Source of the DNA: Hoeflea sp038900095
GTDB taxonomy: Bacteria; Pseudomonadota; Alphaproteobacteria; Rhizobiales; Rhizobiaceae
Assembly (NCBI RefSeq): GCF_038900095.1
Contig: NZ_JBBMQQ010000008.1
Location: 62,001 to 126,000, forward strand
Direction: 5' to 3'
DNA length: 64,000 nucleotides
Shown here: positions 19,152 to 27,701 of the stretch, piece after piece
How positions within the stretch are numbered: position 1 is the stretch's first letter
Layout: each line of letters opens with the position of its first letter
Translations under genes and position numbers: made by a program
The notes under the pieces: model-generated
Seen by the model: only the letters and a program-made list of their open reading frames with translations
What the model was told of the DNA's origin: nothing
Database searches by the model: none

Positions 19152-21311
19152 TCAGCCCTTCGGCTTTCGCTTCAGGCCGCCCTTGCCACCTTCGGATGCC
19201 GGGCCGGGCCTAGCTGCATCGGCAGGCGGGCCCTTGCGGTGCGGCTTGGCGGGCTTGTCCGCCGCCTTGAAATCCGGCTTGTCGCGCTTTGGCTTCTTGT
19301 CTTTGGCGAAAGCGGGCTTGGCGTCGCCTGCATCTGACCTTGCTGGTCCCTTGCCCGGCTTGTCACGTTTCGCTGCCGCGGCCTTGGGTTTGTCGAAATC
19401 AGGTTTTGGCGCCGGAGCCACGTCGTCATAGGGCCAGACGCCAGGTGTTGCATTTGCCGGAAGGTCATCGCGAGCAGCCGGTTTGCGGTCCGCATAGGCG
19501 TTGTCGCGGGGCGGACGATCATCCCGCTTCTTGCCACCGGTGAACGGACGCTTCTTGGCATAATCAGGCTTCGGTTTTTCCCGGGGACGGCTATCGTCGG
19601 ACGGCCAGTCGGTCTTTTTTTCGCGGGACGGTGCACCGGCAAAATCATTGTCACGCGCACGTGGCGGACGAGGCGGACGGGCGGGCATGTCCGGCACGCC
19701 ATTGAGGCGGGTGACGGTGACATTCTTTTCGATCTTGCCGGTCGGGCCGATGCCAGCCTCGAACCTGTCGGCAACAGCGCCTGCAATTTCGACGTGGGTT
19801 TCAAGATCATGGATCTTGATCGAACCGATTTCCGTCTTGGTGATGTTACCGGCACGGCAAATCATCGGCAGCAGCCAGCGCGGTTCGGCCGATTGCTTGC
19901 GGCCAAGCGACAGCGAGAACCACACCGCGTCCTTGATCGGCACGTGTTCGCCCCGCGGAGCGCGCTCTGTATAGGTTCCACCAGGAGCTGCAGCAGATCC
20001 GGCGTCCTTGAGTTCTTCCGGCGCCGACCGGCCTGCCCGATGCATCCGTATCAGGGCAGCGGCGGTTTTCTCGGGCCCATGCTGTTCCAGCAACGCGGCA
20101 ACCATCGTCTTTTCATCATCGGCAATGTCGGCTTCGAAGGAAGGGTCACCCATCAGGCGCTCGTCATCGCGGACGAGGATTTCCTCAGCCGATGGCGGGC
20201 GTGCCCAGGTGGCGGTAATGCGAGCGTCTGCCAGCAGGCGTTCTGTCCGGCGGCGGGCATTGTACGGCACGATCAGGGCGGAAACGCCTTTCCGCCCGGC
20301 ACGTCCGGTGCGGCCCGAGCGGTGCAGCAAGCCTTCCTGGTTTTTCGGCAGATCGGCGTGGATGACCAGTTCGAGGTCAGGCAGATCAAGCCCGCGGGCG
20401 GCGACATCGGTGGCCACGCAGACCTTGGCCCTGCCATCGCGCAAGGACTGCAGAGCATGGGTGCGTTCGTTCTGGCTCAATTCGCCCGACAGCGCCACAA
20501 CCGAAAAACCACGGTTGGAGAAGCGCGCGGTCAGATGATTGACGGTGGCGCGGGTGCTGCAGAACACGATGGCGTTCTTGGCATCATAATAACGCAGGAC
20601 ATTGATGACAGCGTTCTCGCGGTCATTGGGTGCAACGGTCAACGCCCGGTATTCAATGTCGAGATGCTGCTTGGCGTCGCCGGCGGTGGTGACGCGAACC
20701 GCCTTGTTCTGGTAGCGCTTTGCCAGATTGGCAATGCCTGACGGCACGGTGGCCGAAAACATCAGGGTGCGGCGCTGGTCGGGAGCTGCATCGAGAATGA
20801 ACTGGAGATCATCGCGAAACCCGAGATCGAGCATTTCATCGGCTTCGTCGAGCACGACGGCACGCATGGCCGACAGGTCGAGCGAACCACGATCGATGTG
20901 ATCGCGCAACCGGCCCGGCGTACCCACGACGATGTGGGCGCCGCGCTTCAAGGCCTGGCGCTCGGTGGTCATGTTCATGCCGCCAACGCAGGTGGCGATG
21001 CGGGCTCCGGCTTCGCCATAGAGCCAGGACAGTTCGCGCTCGACCTGCAGCGCCAGTTCGCGCGTCGGTGCAATGCACAGGGCCATGGGCGCCTCGGCCC
21101 GCGGCAGGGTTTCCTCGTCGCCCATCAAGGTCGGAGCAAGCGAGATCCCGAAGGCCACCGTCTTGCCGGAACCGGTTTGGGCGGACACCAGAAGGTCGGC
21201 ATCGCGCAACTCGGGCGCGAGCACTGCCTCCTGAACCGGAGTGAGCTTTTCATAGCCGCGTTTTGCCAGAGCCCGGGCTATCGCCGGCTGGATGGTCGCA
21301 AGGTCTGTCAT
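19152..21311 (-). CDS. DEAD-box ATP-dependent RNA helicase with DbpA-type RNA-binding domain
   Basis: A 719-residue helicase starting MTDLATIQPAIARALAKRGYEKLTPVQ (Q motif). Motifs in order are AQTGSGKT (I), PTRELALQV (Ia), VGTPGRLRDHI (Ib), DEADEMLDLGF (II), SATVP (III), ATDVAARGLDLPDL (V) and HRSGRTGRAGR (VI). Around residues 460-550 is a DbpA/CsdA-type RNA-binding fold (VWFSLSLGRKQSAEPRWLLPMICRAGNIT). The last about 170 residues are a low-complexity, charged tail of Lys, Asp, Arg and Pro. DeaD/CsdA-type enzymes unwind RNA in ribosome assembly and mRNA turnover, often in the cold. The ATG at 21311 is chosen because the Q motif follows it at normal spacing; the frame is open 120 bp upstream. 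Confidence 0.92.
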   Translation of the reverse strand: MTDLATIQPAIARALAKRGYEKLTPVQEAVLAPELRDADLLVSAQTGSGKTVAFGISLAPTLMGDEETLPRAEAPMALCIAPTRELALQVERELSWLYGEAGARIATCVGGMNMTTERQALKRGAHIVVGTPGRLRDHIDRGSLDLSAMRAVVLDEADEMLDLGFRDDLQFILDAAPDQRRTLMFSATVPSGIANLAKRYQNKAVRVTTAGDAKQHLDIEYRALTVAPNDRENAVINVLRYYDAKNAIVFCSTRATVNHLTARFSNRGFSVVALSGELSQNERTHALQSLRDGRAKVCVATDVAARGLDLPDLELVIHADLPKNQEGLLHRSGRTGRAGRKGVSALIVPYNARRRTERLLADARITATWARPPSAEEILVRDDERLMGDPSFEADIADDEKTMVAALLEQHGPEKTAAALIRMHRAGRSAPEELKDAGSAAAPGGTYTERAPRGEHVPIKDAVWFSLSLGRKQSAEPRWLLPMICRAGNITKTEIGSIKIHDLETHVEIAGAVADRFEAGIGPTGKIEKNVTVTRLNGVPDMPARPPRPPRARDNDFAGAPSREKKTDWPSDDSRPREKPKPDYAKKRPFTGGKKRDDRPPRDNAYADRKPAARDDLPANATPGVWPYDDVAPAPKPDFDKPKAAAAKRDKPGKGPARSDAGDAKPAFAKDKKPKRDKPDFKAADKPAKPHRKGPPADAARPGPASEGGKGGLKRKPKG

Positions 21312-21477
21312 GTCGGATCTTTCGGACTTCGTGTTTAGGCCCGCTGAAGCGGGCGCCGTGCGCGGGTGTATATCCGGCCACAGCTTTGTGGGTGTCATAA
21401 AGCACATTGAGGCAAGAAGAAACGGGGCCAAGCAATAAAGTTGCTTTAGCGTAAACCGGCCTTGTAATCGATATTGC

Positions 21478-22938
21478 CTAGCTTGCCCTGCCGGGAAGGG
21501 GCTGCGACCTGAGGAAAAACACGGCCAAGGCCGTCAATCCAAAGGCGAAAACCGGATAGAAAAGCGCCTGATGCAGCGAGGCGACATAGGCGGAATAGCT
21601 GATATCGGCCCCGCCCCCCGGCTGCAGGCGACCGAAAAACAATTGCCCGGTGATCGCAACGCCCAGCGCGCCGCCGACCTGCTGGAAGGACTGCACCCCG
21701 CCCGACGCGGATCCGGCATCGCGGTCGGGGACATTGGCGAGCGCCAACTGAAACAATGGCGACACGGCCGTTCCCAGCCCCAGTCCGGCGATGAGAAACG
21801 GCGGCAGGAACATGATTGACTGCAATGTCGCACCCAGCCCGCTGACAAAGGACTGCAGCCACAACATGGCGCAAAGCAGCATGACCGAGCCAATGAAAAT
21901 GCGCTGACGCTGCCATCGCGGCCCAAGCCTGCCCGACAGCATGGAGGCGAGAAACACTCCGGCGGAGAACGGCACCGTGGTCAGACCGGACTGCAAGGGG
22001 GTGAGCCCGAAACCGGTTTGCAGGAAAACGGCGAACACCATGAAGAATCCCGGAACGGCCGAGAAGAACAGGCAGACGGTCAGGACCCCGCCCATGAAGC
22101 CGGCATTGGTCATCAAGGTCACCGGCAGCAGCTGCGGCGCGCCGGCAGTTGCCTGCCTGCGCTGCCAGCGAACGAACAACCAGGCGGCAGGAATGGCCGC
22201 GGCCGACAGCGCAAATATCCAGTTTGGCCAGCCCAGTTCCCGACCTTCGATCAGGGGAAAGACGATCAGAAGCAGGGTGAGCGCGGCAAGGACAATCCCC
22301 CCGACGTCAATTCCAACATCGCGGTTGCCTTCCATCGCGGGAATGTATTTCAGACCCGCCAGGATGGCGAACAGGCCAACCGGGATGTTGACCAGAAAAA
22401 TCGGCCGCCAGGTCAGCCCGAAAATGTCAGCATTGATCAGCAGGCCGCCGATCAATGGACCGGAAACCGCCGCCAGCCCGGCGGTGACGCCGAACAGCGC
22501 GAAAGCGATGCCGCGTTCCCTGGGCGGGAAAATCACCTGGGCGATGGCCAGCGTCTGCGGGGTCATCATCGCGCCGCCAATGCCCTGCAACACGCGGGCG
22601 GCGATCAACGTGTTGATGCCGGGCGCCAGTCCGCACAGGGTGGAAGCGATGGTGAAGAATGCGACGCCAAGGAGAAAGATCCTGCGGCGGCCCAGCATGT
22701 CGCCCAGACGCCCGAACGGCAGCAGACCGACGGCAAAAGCCATGATGTAGGCGGCAACCACCCATTCGATCTCCGAACTGGTGGCGCCAAGGCCGGATTG
22801 CAGACTGGGCAGAGCCACGTTGACGATGGTCACATCGATCAGGTTCATGAAGCCTGCGATGAGCAGAATCGTCATTGCGATCCAGCGCCGTTCATGATGT
22901 TCATGACGGTTCCCGTCAGCCTTCGTTTCCATGCTCAT
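21478..22938 (-). CDS. MFS efflux transporter, DHA2 (EmrB/QacA) family
   Basis: A 486-residue membrane protein with about 14 hydrophobic segments. The DHA2 signature is visible in TM1 (NLIDVTIVNVALPSLQ), motif A (GRLGDMLGRRRIFLLG) between TM2 and TM3, and motif C in TM5 (GVTAGLAAVSGPLIGGLLI). The GGIGGAMM-like RVLQGIGGAMMTPQTL segment is also typical. The family exports drugs or metabolites by proton antiport. There is no EmrA-type membrane fusion partner next to it, so it probably works alone in the inner membrane. ATG codons occur at 22938 and 22932; the first is used. It is transcribed away from the small secreted protein gene. Confidence 0.88.
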   Translation of the reverse strand: MSMETKADGNRHEHHERRWIAMTILLIAGFMNLIDVTIVNVALPSLQSGLGATSSEIEWVVAAYIMAFAVGLLPFGRLGDMLGRRRIFLLGVAFFTIASTLCGLAPGINTLIAARVLQGIGGAMMTPQTLAIAQVIFPPRERGIAFALFGVTAGLAAVSGPLIGGLLINADIFGLTWRPIFLVNIPVGLFAILAGLKYIPAMEGNRDVGIDVGGIVLAALTLLLIVFPLIEGRELGWPNWIFALSAAAIPAAWLFVRWQRRQATAGAPQLLPVTLMTNAGFMGGVLTVCLFFSAVPGFFMVFAVFLQTGFGLTPLQSGLTTVPFSAGVFLASMLSGRLGPRWQRQRIFIGSVMLLCAMLWLQSFVSGLGATLQSIMFLPPFLIAGLGLGTAVSPLFQLALANVPDRDAGSASGGVQSFQQVGGALGVAITGQLFFGRLQPGGGADISYSAYVASLHQALFYPVFAFGLTALAVFFLRSQPLPGRAS

Positions 22939-23108
22939 TGGGACTTTTGCTCCGACTCAACTGGTGCAGACCTAGGACCGATTGCCGGAAAAGGAAAGCA
23001 GTATGGCCCTGCAAAATTCGGTTAACACGGCGCAAGGCGGCGGGCGCATCTCGTGCCCGACAGAGCACCCGGACGGGAACCAAGGCGGCTTTGCGGCGTT
23101 GGTGTGGC

Positions 23109-23402
23109 ATGAAAAAGATCGCCATCATATCCGTTTCCGTCTTCGCTCTGGGCGCGGCCGCCATTGCCGCCGACGCGGACGGAATGCTGCCGCTGGCCCA
23201 TGGCCTGGCGGACATCACCGCCTCAAGCCCCGCTGCGGCGGCCGAAACCGGCAAACAGGGTATCCGGATAAAAGAGCATGCGATTGAACGCAGGATCCGG
23301 CTCGTATCATCGGGTATCGCATCCGTTGATTCATGCGACGCGGCCTACTGGCCCTATTACCCGGTCGAGTGCCTGAAGCGCGTTGAAACAGCAGGGCTTT
23401 GA
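23109..23402 (+). CDS. Small secreted protein with C-terminal cysteine motif
   Basis: A 97-residue protein beginning MKKIAIISVSVFALGAAAIAADADG, a clear Sec signal peptide of about 21 residues. The mature part is short and ends with DSCDAAYWPYYPVECLKR, two cysteines flanking a WPYYP core. I recognise that Cys-aromatic-Cys ending from many small rhizobial exported proteins of unknown function; the cysteines could form one disulphide in the periplasm. The gene lies alone between the divergent MFS gene and a LysR gene. The ribosome binding site is poor, which lowers confidence in the precise start, but the signal peptide and C-terminal motif argue that it is real. Confidence 0.6.
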   Translation: MKKIAIISVSVFALGAAAIAADADGMLPLAHGLADITASSPAAAAETGKQGIRIKEHAIERRIRLVSSGIASVDSCDAAYWPYYPVECLKRVETAGL

Positions 23403-23540
23403 TCCGGCTCCCCTCCCCGCATCCGTGATTACCAGCCCGCCCAGGCTTTCAACACCGTGTATTGCAAAAAGGGCACCGTCCAATCGATCCGGCAACCGGT
23501 TCAGGTTGTCAGCAGCGCCGAATGCTGGTTGTTATGCGCC

Positions 23541-24449
23541 ATGGCCTTCACGCTTCGCCAATTGCAGTATTTTGTCGCCGTCGCCGCCCAAGGCACTGTC
23601 TCTGGGGCCGCGCAAAACCTGTCGATTTCACAATCGGCGGTGACCGAGGCAATCAAGGAGCTTGAAGGTGATCTTGGCGTCGAGCTGTTCGAGCGCCATT
23701 CGCGCGGGCTGACGATCACCCACAAGGGGCACCAGTTCCTGCGCCACGCGACCAAGATCCTGTCGGATGTCTCGGACGCGCGGCGGACCTTTTCCGACGA
23801 CAAGGAAAGTCTCACGGGCACCCTCAACCTCGGCGTCACCTCGCTGGTGGCAGGCTATGTGTTGTCGGACCTGCTTGCACGTTACCGGCGGGCGTTTCCG
23901 GGGGTGACGGTTTCGGCGATCGAGGACAATGGGGATTATCTCGAACACCTGCTGATCGGCGGCGAACTCGACGTGGCGGTGATCGTGATCTCGAACCTGC
24001 GCAACCGGATGGCGCTGCAGACCGAGATCCTGGAGGTTTCTCCCTACCGGCTTTGGCTGCCGCTGGGCCACCGGCTTGCCTCCGCTGAAAGCATATCCGT
24101 CGCGGATGTGGCCGAAGAGCCGGTGATCATGCTGACCATCGACGAAATCGAGGAAAGCACCGGCAAACTGCTCAACGCCATCGGCTCGCGGCCGAAGATC
24201 GCGTTCCGGACACGTTCGGTGGAAGCGGTGCGCAGCCTGGTCGCCACCGGTGCCGGCGTGGCGCTGCTTCCCGATCTTGTCTACCGGCCCTGGTCGCTGG
24301 AAGGTGACCGGATCGAAAGCCGCGATGTCTCAGGCAGCCTGCCGATGGTTCAGGTCGGTGTCGCATGGCGGCGCGGCAGCCAGATGACGCAGGCCGCGCG
24401 CGATTTTATTGACCTTTCGCAGGCTCAAAGGGCAATACGGCAGCGATAG
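23541..24449 (+). CDS. LysR-family transcriptional regulator
   Basis: A 302-residue regulator. Residues 2-60 are the LysR winged helix (FTLRQLQYFVAVAAQGTVSGAAQNLSISQSAVTEAIKELE, then LFERHSRGLTIT). The effector-binding domain runs from about residue 90 (LNLGVTSLVAGYVLSDLLARYR) and includes the GAGVALLPD segment near the end. The ATG at 23541 gives the usual N-terminus; the frame is open 84 bp upstream. No divergent partner gene is adjacent: upstream is the small secreted protein and downstream an arsenate reductase on the same strand, 197 bp away. Its target is therefore unclear. Confidence 0.88.
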   Translation: MAFTLRQLQYFVAVAAQGTVSGAAQNLSISQSAVTEAIKELEGDLGVELFERHSRGLTITHKGHQFLRHATKILSDVSDARRTFSDDKESLTGTLNLGVTSLVAGYVLSDLLARYRRAFPGVTVSAIEDNGDYLEHLLIGGELDVAVIVISNLRNRMALQTEILEVSPYRLWLPLGHRLASAESISVADVAEEPVIMLTIDEIEESTGKLLNAIGSRPKIAFRTRSVEAVRSLVATGAGVALLPDLVYRPWSLEGDRIESRDVSGSLPMVQVGVAWRRGSQMTQAARDFIDLSQAQRAIRQR

Positions 24450-24646
24450 ATTCCAGCCCATTCGGAATGCCGCGACATGCCGGGGCGAAATTCGGACCAC
24501 TCGATCACAAAGCGTTTCTCAAGGCCAAGCACGGCACCGGGTTGCGCAATCGTAAAATTCAATTACTCTTGATATCTAGATTTTAAGAATCAACATTGAG
24601 CAACCAGGCGTACCAGTGCGATGCGCGAGACGAGCGAGCAGAGATC

Positions 24647-25162
24647 ATGACAGACCAGACTTACAATGTGCTGTTTTTATGTACCGGCAACTCGGCACGG
24701 TCCATCCTTGCCGAAGCAATCATGAACCGGCTCGGACAAGGGCGGTTCAAGGCGTATTCGGCAGGTTCCCAGGCAAAGGGCACGGTACACCCCTTCGCTC
24801 TGGATCTGCTTCAGAAGCTGAACCACAATATCGGATTTGCCAGATCGAAGAACTGGGAGGAATTCGCCAAGCCCGGAGCCCCGAAAATGGATTTTGTGTT
24901 CACGGTTTGCGACAATGCGGCAAATGAAAGCTGCCCGGTCTGGCCCGGTCAGCCAATGTCAGCGCACTGGGGCATTCCGGACCCCGCAGCCGCCGAGGGC
25001 ACGGAGGCGGAAAGGCATCTTGCGTTTTCCGAGGCGTACCGCATGCTCCAGGCCCGGATCTCGATCTTCACCAACCTGCCTTTGGCGAGCATCGACAAGC
25101 TCGCATTGAAAGACAAGCTGGATGCAATTGGCAAGGCAACAGACCTGGATGGTGCTGCCTGA
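24647..25162 (+). CDS. arsC: Arsenate reductase of the low-molecular-weight tyrosine phosphatase fold
   Basis: A 171-residue protein starting MTDQTYNVLFLCTGNSARS, where the P-loop CxxNxxR-S carries the nucleophile Cys12 and Arg18. A second cysteine pair, Cys88 and Cys96 in FTVCDNAANESCPVWPG, matches the redox pair of this ArsC subgroup. The enzyme reduces arsenate to arsenite using a thiol system in the cytoplasm. There is no arsR, arsenite pump or arsH beside it, which is unusual for a resistance gene. A phosphatase role is less likely because of the extra cysteines. The start at 24647 is preferred over an in-frame codon at 24596. Confidence 0.82.
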   Translation: MTDQTYNVLFLCTGNSARSILAEAIMNRLGQGRFKAYSAGSQAKGTVHPFALDLLQKLNHNIGFARSKNWEEFAKPGAPKMDFVFTVCDNAANESCPVWPGQPMSAHWGIPDPAAAEGTEAERHLAFSEAYRMLQARISIFTNLPLASIDKLALKDKLDAIGKATDLDGAA

Positions 25163-25395
25163 CCCTGGGGAACAGCATCCGGAAGTCGCAATTTCGGCAG
25201 CCGGTGACCAGGCGGCGTTTCCGCAAACGTATGTATCGGTTCACACCCCGCTCGCATTGGGACGGCCCCAATCTATCGGTTTTTCCGATATCACAATTCT
25301 GATAAAAGTATTTGCGGTCACAAAATGCCCGTATCAATCTTGTCTCCCGACGGGGCCGCTATTTTGGCGGCCACCAACGGTGGGAGCTCAAGCAG

Positions 25396-26559
25396 ATGAA
25401 AAAGATCTTGAATACATGCACGGCGATGGCAATGGCGCTGTCGGTGATGGCACCGGGATTTGCCTCGGCGGAAATGATGACCGAAGTCGGGCCTGGCGAG
25501 GGTCAGGTGAACATCGTTGCGTGGGCCGGCTATATCGAGCGCGGGGAAACCGACAAGGCTTTTGACTGGGTCACCAAGTTCGAGGAAGCCACGGGCTGCA
25601 AGGTCAACGTCAAGACCGCCAACACATCCGACGAGATGGTGGCGCTGATGAACGAAGGCGGCTTCGATCTGGTGACCGCTTCGGGCGACGCATCGCTGCG
25701 GCTGATTGCCGGCAAGCGGGTCCAGCCGATCAACACCGATCTCATTCCGTCCTGGTCGACGGTCGATGACCGGCTCAAGGATGCGCCTTGGCACACAGTT
25801 GACGGCGTTCACTACGGCACACCCTATATGTGGGGCCCGAACGTGCTGATGTACAACACGGAAGTATTCAAGGAAGCACCGACCTCGTGGAATGTGGTGT
25901 TTGAAGAAATGGAACTGCCTGACGGCAAGAGCAACAAGGGCCGGGTCCAGGCCTATGATGGTCCGATCCACATTGCCGATGCGGCGCAGTACCTGATGTT
26001 CCACCAGCCGGAACTCGGCATCAAGAGCCCTTACGAGCTCAATGAAGACCAGTACAAGGCAGCGCTCGACCTGTTGCGCGTACAGCGCACGCTGGTCGGC
26101 CGCTACTGGCATGACGCCTTCATCCAGATCGACGACTTCAAGAACGAAGGCGTCGTGGCGTCGGGCTCTTGGCCGTTCCAGGTCAACCTGCTTCAGGCCG
26201 ACAACGTGCCGGTGGCGTCCACCATTCCTCAGGAAGGTGCGACCGGCTGGGCCGACACCACGATGATGCATGCGGAAGCGGCCAATCCGAACTGCTCCTA
26301 CATGTGGATGGAGCATTCGCTGGCCTCCAACCTGCAGTCCGATCTCTCGGTCTGGTTTGGCGCCAACCCGTCTGTTCCTGCCGCCTGCACCGACGGCCGC
26401 GGCATGCAGACCGCCGAAGGCTGCACGGCCAACGGCATGGATGATTTCGACCGGATCAACTTCTGGACCACCCCGGTTTCGAAATGCGAAAGCCAGGGTG
26501 AATGCGTGCCCTACTACCGCTGGGTGTCCGACTATATCGGCGTCATCGGCGGCCGCTAG
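25396..26559 (+). CDS. ydcS: YdcS-like periplasmic substrate-binding protein (polyamine/GABA-associated ABC importer)
   Basis: A 387-residue binding protein with a signal peptide of about 26 residues (ending GFASA). The mature protein closely follows E. coli YdcS as I recall it: WAGYIERGETDKAFDWVTKFEEATGC, GFDLVTASGDASLRLIAGKRVQPIN, GRVQAYDGPIHIADAAQY, FKNEGVVASGSWPFQVN and GWADTTMMHAEA. YdcS belongs to the PotD/PotF fold and heads ydcSTUV-patD in enterobacteria. The same order occurs here, which supports uptake of putrescine or a related amine. The ATG at 25396 is at the signal peptide; the frame extends 84 bp upstream. Confidence 0.88.
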   Translation: MKKILNTCTAMAMALSVMAPGFASAEMMTEVGPGEGQVNIVAWAGYIERGETDKAFDWVTKFEEATGCKVNVKTANTSDEMVALMNEGGFDLVTASGDASLRLIAGKRVQPINTDLIPSWSTVDDRLKDAPWHTVDGVHYGTPYMWGPNVLMYNTEVFKEAPTSWNVVFEEMELPDGKSNKGRVQAYDGPIHIADAAQYLMFHQPELGIKSPYELNEDQYKAALDLLRVQRTLVGRYWHDAFIQIDDFKNEGVVASGSWPFQVNLLQADNVPVASTIPQEGATGWADTTMMHAEAANPNCSYMWMEHSLASNLQSDLSVWFGANPSVPAACTDGRGMQTAEGCTANGMDDFDRINFWTTPVSKCESQGECVPYYRWVSDYIGVIGGR

Positions 26560-26585
26560 GTCCGTCTGACCGACCGCAATCATGT

Positions 26586-26612
26586 TCTCCCTCCCTTTCG
26601 TGGGGAGGGAGA
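26586..26612 (+). promoter_or_regulatory. Intercistronic hairpin after ydcS
   Basis: A perfect 10-bp stem (TCTCCCTCCC with GGGAGGGAGA) closes a 7-base loop, 26 bp after the binding-protein stop and 100 bp before the ATPase start. No U-tract follows. A role in stabilising ydcS mRNA or partial termination is inferred. Confidence 0.6.
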
Positions 26613-26711
26613 CTGGCACTTCGCTACACACTCGTGATGTCGTTGCCTCTGCACCGGTTGCCTATGCCGGGCTCACCGGGGCAGGCACATCAGGACTGAT
26701 TTGGATTTCCC

Positions 26712-27701
26712 ATGCCGTATGCCGTCTCCTTCCAGCAGGTTTCCCGTCATTTCGGGTCAGTTCGCGCTGTCGACGCCGTCGACCTGGAAATCGAACCGGG
26801 CGAATTCTTCGCCATGCTCGGGCCATCCGGATCCGGCAAGACGACATGCCTCAGGCTGATCGCCGGGTTTGAGCAGCCGACAGCCGGGCATATCGAGATA
26901 TTCGGAGAGACGGCTGAGGGTGTCCCGCCCTACCGGCGCAACGTCAATACCGTGTTTCAGGATTACGCGCTGTTCCCGCATCTCAACGTGGCTGACAACG
27001 TTGCCTACGGCCAGATGATCCGCGGTGTCGGCAAGGCCGAACGGCTGCGTGACGCCGATGCCGCGCTCGAAATGGTCAAGCTGCCCGGTTACGGGGAACG
27101 CAAGCCGGGGCAATTGTCCGGCGGCCAGCGGCAACGGGTGGCGCTGGCGCGCGCCCTGGTCAACAAGCCCAAGGTGCTGCTGCTTGATGAACCGCTCGGC
27201 GCGCTCGATCTCAAGCTGCGCGAACAGATGCAGGAAGAGCTGAAAGTCCTGCAGAAGGCGCTTGGCATCACCTTTGTCTTTGTCACCCATGACCAGGGCG
27301 AAGCCTTGTCGATGGCCGACCGGATCGCGGTATTCAATGAAGGCCGGATCATGCAGACCGGTACGCCGGAAGAAATCTACCGGCGCCCCAAAACCCGTTT
27401 CGTTGCCGATTTCGTCGGCTCGTCAAACGTGCTTCCTCCAGAACTCACCCGGCAGCTGGGTGGCCCCGCGGAATGGGCAAGCCTCAGGCCCGAGGACATT
27501 CGCCTGGGAACCGAAGCCGGCCATCAGGCTCAGGTCGTGGGCTTGAGCTTTCTTGGCAGCGCGACCCGCGTGACGCTGGATGTCGGAGGCGAGAAGATCA
27601 ACGTGCTTCTCCCCTCAGGCATGCCGGTGCCCGAGCAGGGCGAAAGCGTCCGCTTTTCATGGACTGACGAGGCGCTGCACCTGATGGGAACCGAGGCATG
27701 A
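26712..27701 (+). CDS. ydcT: ABC transporter ATP-binding protein (PotA/YdcT type)
   Basis: A 329-residue ATPase. Walker A is GPSGSGKTT (about residues 38-46), the Q-loop is FQDYALFPHLNV, the signature LSGGQRQRV, Walker B VLLLDEPLGALDL and the switch histidine is in VTHDQGEA. The C-terminal about 90 residues form a TOBE-type OB-fold, typical of polyamine and molybdate importer ATPases. It follows the binding protein and overlaps the first permease start by 4 bp (ATGA). It powers amine import at the inner membrane. Confidence 0.9.
   Translation: MPYAVSFQQVSRHFGSVRAVDAVDLEIEPGEFFAMLGPSGSGKTTCLRLIAGFEQPTAGHIEIFGETAEGVPPYRRNVNTVFQDYALFPHLNVADNVAYGQMIRGVGKAERLRDADAALEMVKLPGYGERKPGQLSGGQRQRVALARALVNKPKVLLLDEPLGALDLKLREQMQEELKVLQKALGITFVFVTHDQGEALSMADRIAVFNEGRIMQTGTPEEIYRRPKTRFVADFVGSSNVLPPELTRQLGGPAEWASLRPEDIRLGTEAGHQAQVVGLSFLGSATRVTLDVGGEKINVLLPSGMPVPEQGESVRFSWTDEALHLMGTEA

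Noticed and set aside
21339..21354. GCCCGC/GCGGGC hairpin upstream of the helicase as a terminator of the MFS gene
   Set aside because: It lies more than 120 bp past the MFS stop, close to the helicase start, with only a 6-bp stem and no T-tract on either strand.
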